NCBI GenBank assembly: GCA_950295325.1
Contig: OX485807.1
Span: 49,442,440 to 49,506,439 of the forward strand
Length of the DNA stretch: 64,000 bases
Direction: 5' to 3'
Source of the DNA: Polytrichum commune
Lineage: Eukaryota > Streptophyta > Polytrichopsida > Polytrichales > Polytrichaceae
Shown here in pieces: positions 58,901 through 64,000 of the stretch; within the stretch, counting starts at the first letter, position 1; each line of letters starts with the position of its first letter. Position numbers and translations under genes: made by a program. The notes beneath the pieces are model-generated. The model was not told the origin of the DNA and ran no database searches. It saw only the letters and a list, made by a program, of their open reading frames with translations.

Positions 58901-61900
58901 TGTAGAGTTATAGATGCAACCAACACAAGATTAATTTCAACCCTAGGACGCTTAGAGCGTCCCCAGCAGCCTCGCCATGGGGCATGCCAACGCCAAAAAT
59001 GGGGCATCCCGGGTTCTTAGGTGGCGGTACCAGCATAAATTGAGCCCCACCAATGTCCGGTCCGGCATAATTTAGAACCGGCCCGGGTATAGTAAAGGCC
59101 TTCCAACGCCATAAATGGTTCATATGGCGACCCTCCTCCGGCCCACCAAGAGATTACTTTAATATCAGATACTCCGATATCCTACTTTATCCCATGTCAG
59201 ATAATAGGTGTCGTTGTCTTATTGATTGCTTCCTAATTATACCGGGGGTATGCCTAGGCTTTGGTGGGCTCTGACTCAAGATGAGCTGCCCCGCCCAAGA
59301 TGGAGGGCTCCCCAAACACCCTAAACACCATATAATATATTATTTTTGGCGGGTTGCTTTCTATCTCTCCTGGGGATGCCCTTAGTAACCATTGATTCAA
59401 TGTTGTCATTTGATGCGATCGAACCAATCTGAATTTAGTGTTGATATATTATTATCATTATTACGTTAATTAAGTGCATGTTATGGGACCATTCTGCAGT
59501 GTCCAGGGAGAATATGGGCATAACTAGTCAAGATCCTAGTGATTCCAAGTCCAACCGGTTACATGTTGATATTTTCCGGTTTGGTTTTTCTTTTATTGAT
59601 TTGAGGTGTAATCTATAGATTCCTCTAAAATTTTCATTGATTCCGTCTTTGAGGCCGTTTGTGGGCTGTTGGTTTTACTAGGCCTTCCTTATAACTTGGT
59701 TGCGCAGGTTGTCTACAAAGCAGATCGCTTGACAAAACTTATTGAGAGGAAAGAGACTTTTGAAACTAAATTGGAGCGCATGTACAACCGCTTGATTGCT
59801 ACTCCACGTGCCACTCGACCGACCGTAAAGGTGCGCATTCGACTATAATGCCAATGTGGCGAAATGCTTATAACTAGTGTTAACATAAAGTACTATTATG
59901 GGGTGTTATTTGGTTGCTTTTTCTTAATTGGATATTTTAAGTTTGGTTGGTGTGTGATTAGGTGAGGATCAAAGAACAACCCATCATAAAGACATCATGT
60001 GTTTAAAAGAGATCGTTGGATTACGTTTCAAATTCTATTAACTACTCCACATTCAATTATGATGAACACGATTGGGAAGACTTATGTATTCAATCAAGGA
60101 ATCAACAAACATGCACTTTCAATAACGAGAACTAAGTTAGGGAAGGACTGATATTTCATTTGGTTTTTGTTCATGATCCATCATAGTATTGTTGATGCAA
60201 CGTAAATTTGAAGACGTAATTCTAATCAACAAAAGATGGAGAGCAAGAAAAAGCGAGCCACATGACACCTGCATACCACCTTAGCAACTCTCTGGTGTTC
60301 TTACAACGGCTATGCAATCCATTTGGCTAGAGGGAGGAAATTGTCATATACACACGTGCCTCTCATTCCTCGAACATAAATAGCCTTGAAAAAGTATGCA
60401 ACTTGGAAATCACTTTTTCAATTGATTTGACACCGGAATTATCTTTAGAAACCCCAAAATAATGTAGTACTCGAGGTCAGTTGAGACAAATTGGCAACAA
60501 ACTTATAAGGGATCAAGTTTTTATGTTGAATGGATGAGAGGTACACTTGTAAATGATAATCCCTTCTCCCCCATTTGGCTTATCGATTCCAAAACATGTG
60601 GCTTTCAGATAGATTTCATTGCAGTAGGTAAATTATACTTCCTCAAAATACTAAGATAGCACCTAATTTCCTTCTTGTTCGAGGGTTGCAAAAGCTCGCT
60701 TAGTAGAGCTTCTAATCTCATTTCTCAACGTGCTTTGTGTACAGAAACACTGGTATCAAATCGCCAGGGGGAGAGTGGATGCGATTGATTACTATGAAGG
60801 TGCACTCGAAAAATTAATACAAGAGGTGAGCATTTTCCAAGTCTCCGTTTTCTACAATCTCTTTTTAAAATTAACAAACTCTACATCGTGAAGCTCTTGA
60901 TAGAAGTCTTTCGGTGTTGCCAAGACAATAATATTCTTCTGTTCACAATATTTAGGGATCCATACTTGTGATCCATACTTGTGATCCATATCCAACTTGT
61001 GATCTACTTATTATCTAGGACCTATTCATGCTCATTCTTCAATATTTTTTTTTGTTTTTTTATTACAATTAAGATACACATTGTGTTGGTCCGCTACAAT
61101 ATCTATTAAACTCGGTTTAGTCCCGTAACCATTTTGGTTTAATCTATGTTGTGAAACAAAATTGGAAACATCTTGGCAATTGGTGTGAGAAATGCTAATA
61201 GTAATTGGTCCGGTGACACTGAGTATCATAAACATTATAGTTTACTTTCACAGTGTAGGTACTATGTGAGCCTAGAAGCATCACTTTTGAAAACTTTTGC
61301 AATTTCAAACGAGTGACAAAGCTCAAAAACAATCTCAAAATATGTTTACAGATGTGCAAAATAGAAAGAGTTCATAGGCAAAGAAATTTTCTTCCATGGC
61401 AAGTGTGGGTCGCTCTCTCGCGATCGATCGATCTTGGATGAGCAATTAGTTGCGAGATCTTGGATGAGCTATTGGATGCCGATCTTCTCCGCCGCTTGAT
61501 ACTAGTGTGTTTGACAGATAAAAGAAGAGCGCAAGAAGGTGTTGGCGGAGAAGTTTGTGATGACAGCCGGCTTTGTATCTTTCGATACACGATGGGGCGC
61601 AGCCGTGTGTGCTCAAACGCAGCAAACCAGGGACACCACGAAATGGTTCACCGAGTGGGCGCCGGAGCCCACGGACGTGTACTGGCAGAGCTTGGCTTAT
61701 AATTACGTGGAAATCATGCTACGGAAACTGGCCAGCAATGCCATCACGTGCGCCATGGTTATATTTTTCTTCATTCCGGTGGCCTTTGTGCAGTCGGTGG
61801 CCAATCTGAGTGTTCTCAACAAGGACGTGCCGTTCCTCAGGCCCCTTACGCATACGTGAGTTCCCTCGATCATAACACTAGGCGCGACAAGTTGTTGAAC

Positions 61901-62560
61901 TACAGCTCTGCATGCATAGCTAGCGCAGCACCTCTTTAAAGAGTGCGGCGATTAATGAAAGCCTATGTCTCAATTTGTTGCCAATCTGTGAAGCTGTTCA
62001 GTGATCAGTTTATGTAACTCCTCATCAATGGCAATTGCAGGAAGTTAGCAAAATAGGAAGTCCATATTATTTAAAGTTGCAGTCAGGAAGTCGTTTTCTG
62101 TACGCGCGACAGTCAATTGACTTGCAGAACTGCATGCATAGGTAGCGCACCAACTCAAAGAATGCGTCGATTAACGAACTATTATTTTGAGATAGGAAGG
62201 AAAGCGTATATATGTCTCAATTGGTTGCAAAATTGTGAAGATGTTCATTGATCAGTTGATCATCTTATGTGATTTCCTCACCATTGCAATTGCAATTCCA
62301 GGAAGTTAGCGAGGTCCTTCATTCAAGGATATCTTCCGGCGTTTCTCCTGAGGATATTTCTTCTGGTGCTTCCTCTTGTGCTGGAGTTTCTGACGAAACT
62401 CGAGGGCCATGTCTCGTATTCACAGATCAGCAAGTACACATGTTTCAAGTATCATGTATTCTTGGTAGTGAATGTGTTCTTCGGCAATATCCTTATAGGC
62501 TCCGTCTTTGAGCAGATGAAGCATTATATCTCTGCACCTACTACGTACGACTTCACGGGG

Positions 62561-62617
<57 letters not shown>

Positions 62618-63618
62618 TTTAAGATATTGCATTGCCGCAGCTTCGATTACCTTCTACTACAGTAACTGAAAAGATCTGTGATCAGACACATTCTAGGCTG
62701 AGAAAATGCACAGGATACACAACTCAACGCAAACTAATTTGTCTGTACGTAAAATTGTGCAGGATTCCTGACGATTTCGGACACTTTATGCCGTTGAAAG
62801 GCACTTTCTTCGTGACGTACATCATGGTGGACGGTTGGACAAGCTGTGCTGCCGAGGTTTGCAGAATCTGGTCGCTGTTGTGGTACCACTTGGCAAACTA
62901 TTTGTTTGTGCGCACTGAGAAGGAAAGAATCAAAATTACCCCCGCCACTCCCGCAGATCTCAACGTGATTCTGCCTCGAGTTCTGCTCTACTTCCTAATC
63001 GGCCTCGTCTACTCAATCATCTCACCACTCATCTTACCGTTTCTTTGTGTATACTTTTCCTTCGGCTACGTCGTGTATCGTCATCAGGTGTGCGCAGGTC
63101 ACAATAGCATTATTACAGCAACAGAACTCGTGTAAATGGTGTTCTTGTTTCCAAATTCTTGTTGCATTCAGATTCATGAAAGTTCTGTAGAACACAGTTA
63201 CGTACTCCGAATGTGTTTCTCCTTCGCAAAATTAGCTGCTCCTTGAATTCGGGGATAGGAGGATCTCGGCGTTGATGATTCGGCGGTGCACAACATGTTT
63301 CTTGGATTACGCTTTTGCAATTGTCGTATTATCTGTCAAGCTCCTTGAATCTGTCAGGCTCACACATTGAAGTGTGGTCGGCAGGTTATCAATGTATATA
63401 AATGCAGATATGAGAAAGGGGCAAGGCTGTGGCCATATGTCCACACCAACATTGTCATTGCACTCTTCATCCAGCAGATTGCTCTTATCGGTCTCTTCTC
63501 TGTGAAAAGAGCGCTGATATGCGCATTGCTCTCGTCGCCACTCCCTGTGTTGACGCTTCTCTTCCATGTCTATTGTACCAAGAAGTTTTATCCTTCATTC
63601 CTAAACTACCCCTTGCAG
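55569..63618 (+). CDS. OSCA/CSC1-like osmosensitive calcium channel, 3'-truncated gene model
   Basis: Ten exons in consistent phase: 55569-55906, 56935-57093, 57744-57879, 58474-58575, 59708-59830, 60745-60825, 61518-61855, 62302-62544, 62763-63087, 63385-63618. Together they give 693 codons; the last exon(s) lie outside the window. Known: OSCA/CSC1 (DUF221, TMEM63-related) proteins are mechanically and osmotically gated cation channels with an N-terminal helix, a cytosolic domain and a pore bundle. Seen: N-terminal helix about residues 8-27; LNWRTYFHSMDWMW; helices about 113-132 and 168-190; cytosolic VLVRQVPKDK through DAIDYYE and TRWGAAVCAQTQQ; helices about 388-408, 438-455, 478-497, 516-538, 570-613, 637-653 and 658-678; FFVTYIMVDGW and YVVYRHQVINVY, strong family marks. 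It fits the OSCA1-type clade but is divergent. ATG chosen because it opens the conserved N-terminal helix. Confidence 0.93.
56497..56683 (+). repeat. CCGGTT dispersed repeat in OSCA-like intron 1
   Basis: Starts GTGTCCAGGGAGGTTTTTGG, carries AAGTCCAACCGGTTACATG and ends CAGCTGGTTCATCTGCAACT. Same strand as the host gene. Confidence 0.75.
56935..57093 (+). CDS. OSCA-like gene, exon 2
   Basis: Follows CTTTTGCAG. Encodes LKIFVPMMVWGAVVLVPLN (membrane helix) and a short outer loop; ends in FSKW split before GTGCGT, phase 2. Confidence 0.9.
57744..57879 (+). CDS. OSCA-like gene, exon 3
   Basis: Follows GATCTGCAG. Encodes LWAHLFTAYMYTLWTWFLLY (membrane helix) and ends KKPDQFT before GTAACA, phase 0. 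Confidence 0.9.
58362..58440 (+). mobile_element. MITE, hAT-like family H, half copy in intron 3
   Basis: Carries GAGAGAGGGAATTATCATAT and GTGCCTCTCATCCGTGCAAC as in the left half of 60329-60572. The right end is absent. Confidence 0.5.
58474..58575 (+). CDS. OSCA-like gene, exon 4
   Basis: Follows GGTGACAG. Encodes VLVRQVPKDK through HYITHQ, the start of the cytosolic domain; donor GTAATA. Confidence 0.9.
58955..59381. mobile_element. PIF/Harbinger-type MITE in intron 4, TSD TTA
   Basis: 427 bp from GAGCGTCCCCAGCAGCC to CCTGGGGATGCCC, flanked by TTA at 58952-58954 and 59382-59384. GC-rich compared with the intron. Seen once in the window. Confidence 0.8.
59500..59640 (+). repeat. CCGGTT dispersed repeat, truncated, in intron 4
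   Basis: Starts CAGTGTCCAGGGAGAATATG and carries CCAACCGGTTACATGTTGAT; stops after CCTCTAAAATTTTC. Lacks the second CCGGTT half. Confidence 0.7.
59708..59830 (+). CDS. OSCA-like gene, exon 5
   Basis: Follows GTTGCGCAG. Encodes VVYKADRLTKLIERKETFET and ends RPTVK before GTGCGC, phase 0. Confidence 0.9.
59896..60285 (-). mobile_element. MITE of the GGTGTTATT family in intron 5
   Basis: GGGGTGTTATTTGGTTGC on the left and GACACCTGCATACCACCTTA on the right are the inverted ends. The interior shares CAACAAACATGCACTTTC with the array at 53000. Single complete copy. Confidence 0.65.
60329..60572. mobile_element. hAT-type MITE in intron 5, 8-bp TSD
   Basis: 244 bp with inverted ends GGGAGGAAATTGTCAT and ATGATAATCCCTTCTCCC, flanked by ATTTGGCT at 60321-60328 and 60573-60580. 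An 8-bp target duplication is diagnostic of hAT. Family H, the best-preserved copy. Confidence 0.85.
60745..60825 (+). CDS. OSCA-like gene, exon 6
   Basis: Follows TTTGTGTACAG. Encodes KHWYQIARGRVDAIDYYEGA and ends LIQE before GTGAGC, phase 0. The family's usual Gly-rich Cys segment before DAI is short here. Confidence 0.88.
61518..61855 (+). CDS. OSCA-like gene, exon 7
   Basis: Follows GTTTGACAG. Encodes IKEERKKVLAEK, AGFVSFDTRWGAAVCAQTQQ, WFTEWAPEPTDVYW and a pore-region helix; ends CATAC before GTGAGT, phase 2. Confidence 0.9.
61898..62310 (+). repeat. Duplication in intron 7 including the splice acceptor
   Basis: About 61898-62056 and about 62115-62310 share CTGCATGCATAG, TAGCGCA, TGTCTCAATT, CAATTGCA and CAGGAAGTTAGC in order. 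The second unit contains the real acceptor of exon 8; the first has a matching AG at 62039-62040. Confidence 0.75.
62302..62544 (+). CDS. OSCA-like gene, exon 8
   Basis: Follows CAATTCCAG. Encodes KLARSFIQGYLPAFLLRIFL and NVFFGNILIGSVFEQM; ends CCTACTAC before GTACGA, phase 2. A duplicate of its acceptor lies upstream at 62039. Confidence 0.88.
62563..62612. repeat. (TC)n microsatellite in intron 8
   Basis: About 50 bases of TC dinucleotides starting about 18 bp after the exon 8 donor. Length variation here could affect a short (218-bp) intron. Confidence 0.95.
62763..63087 (+). CDS. OSCA-like gene, exon 9
   Basis: Follows AATTGTGCAG. Encodes IPDDFGHFMPLKGTFFVTYI, then MVDGW, and ends GYVVYRHQ before GTGTGC, phase 0. 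Confidence 0.9.
63385..63618 (+). CDS. OSCA-like gene, exon 10
   Basis: Follows TCGGCAG. Encodes VINVYKCRYEKGARLWPYVH, two membrane helices, and ends SFLNYPLQ before GTGAGT, phase 0. In the family a C-terminal tail follows; it is not in this window. Confidence 0.9.
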
Positions 63619-64000
63619 GTGAGTCCATTCACCTCTGCACCACAAATCTTAGGGCTTCTTGCTACAAATGTTTCTTACCTGCAAAGTTGTATGTCGTGTG
63701 GACACTAGACACAGAAGGAAAATGCACAGATCCGTTATGGATAACCTTCTATCCATGCACTTAGTGAACAGTTCCAAGATCGGCAACGCTATTATTCTAC
63801 GTGGCATTTTCTTCCTCTTGAGATTGAAAGCTTGATTAATTACTCTGAGACCTTATCGATCGGAAATCCTATTAAGAGCAATTAATCCTATTTTTCACAC
63901 GTATTAATTGCTCTGATAATTTCCGATCTTGAAACGTTTCTTTCCTTCTAGCTCCGAGATATGAACTGCGTAGGGAGCTGATGCTTGCGAATTTTCCTCT
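63619..64000 (+). other. Intron 10 of the OSCA-like gene (continues past the window)
   Basis: Follows the donor GTGAGT. No later exon with the expected C-terminal family sequence was found before the window ends. Confidence 0.6.

Overview
This is nuclear DNA of a vascular land plant. It is AT-rich, has long CT/GA and mononucleotide tracts, carries genes with GT-AG introns, and is packed with short non-autonomous transposons (MITEs). The two recognisable protein genes are plant types: an OSCA/CSC1-like osmosensitive channel and a GTD-binding (DUF593) myosin-binding-like protein. I cannot name the species. There are no signs of bacterial or organellar sequence, no CRISPR array, and no rRNA or tRNA gene that I could recognise.

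Layout. Bases 1-34,000 are mostly intergenic: MITE families, short tandem duplications, microsatellites and relics of larger elements. The main relic is a GC-rich block (about 11,235-15,430). On the minus strand it holds one long gag-like or plant-mobile-domain-like reading frame, broken by four in-frame stops and by a 332-bp CACTA-type MITE with a perfect 3-bp target duplication. LINE-like C-terminal fragments lie at about 7.8, 9.9 and 25.7-26.1 kb. A protein-kinase relic lies at about 32.9-33.2 kb.

Bases 34,165-38,450 hold the DUF593 gene on the minus strand. It has a long main exon and a frame-compatible short last exon, with a GC-rich presumed promoter/5' region upstream. A 202-codon open frame of unknown function lies at 40,687-41,295 (minus). 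Bases 42,000-55,500 are again repeats. They include a MITE split by a 2.3-kb insertion (46,685-48,974) and a three-unit tandem array at 53.0-53.75 kb.

Bases 55,569 to the end hold an OSCA/CSC1-like channel gene on the plus strand. I reconstructed ten exons whose phases all agree (2,079 nt, 693 codons). The last exon or exons lie beyond the window. Its introns have accumulated at least five repeat families, and intron 7 carries a duplicated splice acceptor.

The genes do not form a pathway. The clearest structure beyond them is the nesting and decay of transposons. I found no convincing new multi-gene system; the items most worth checking are listed as findings.
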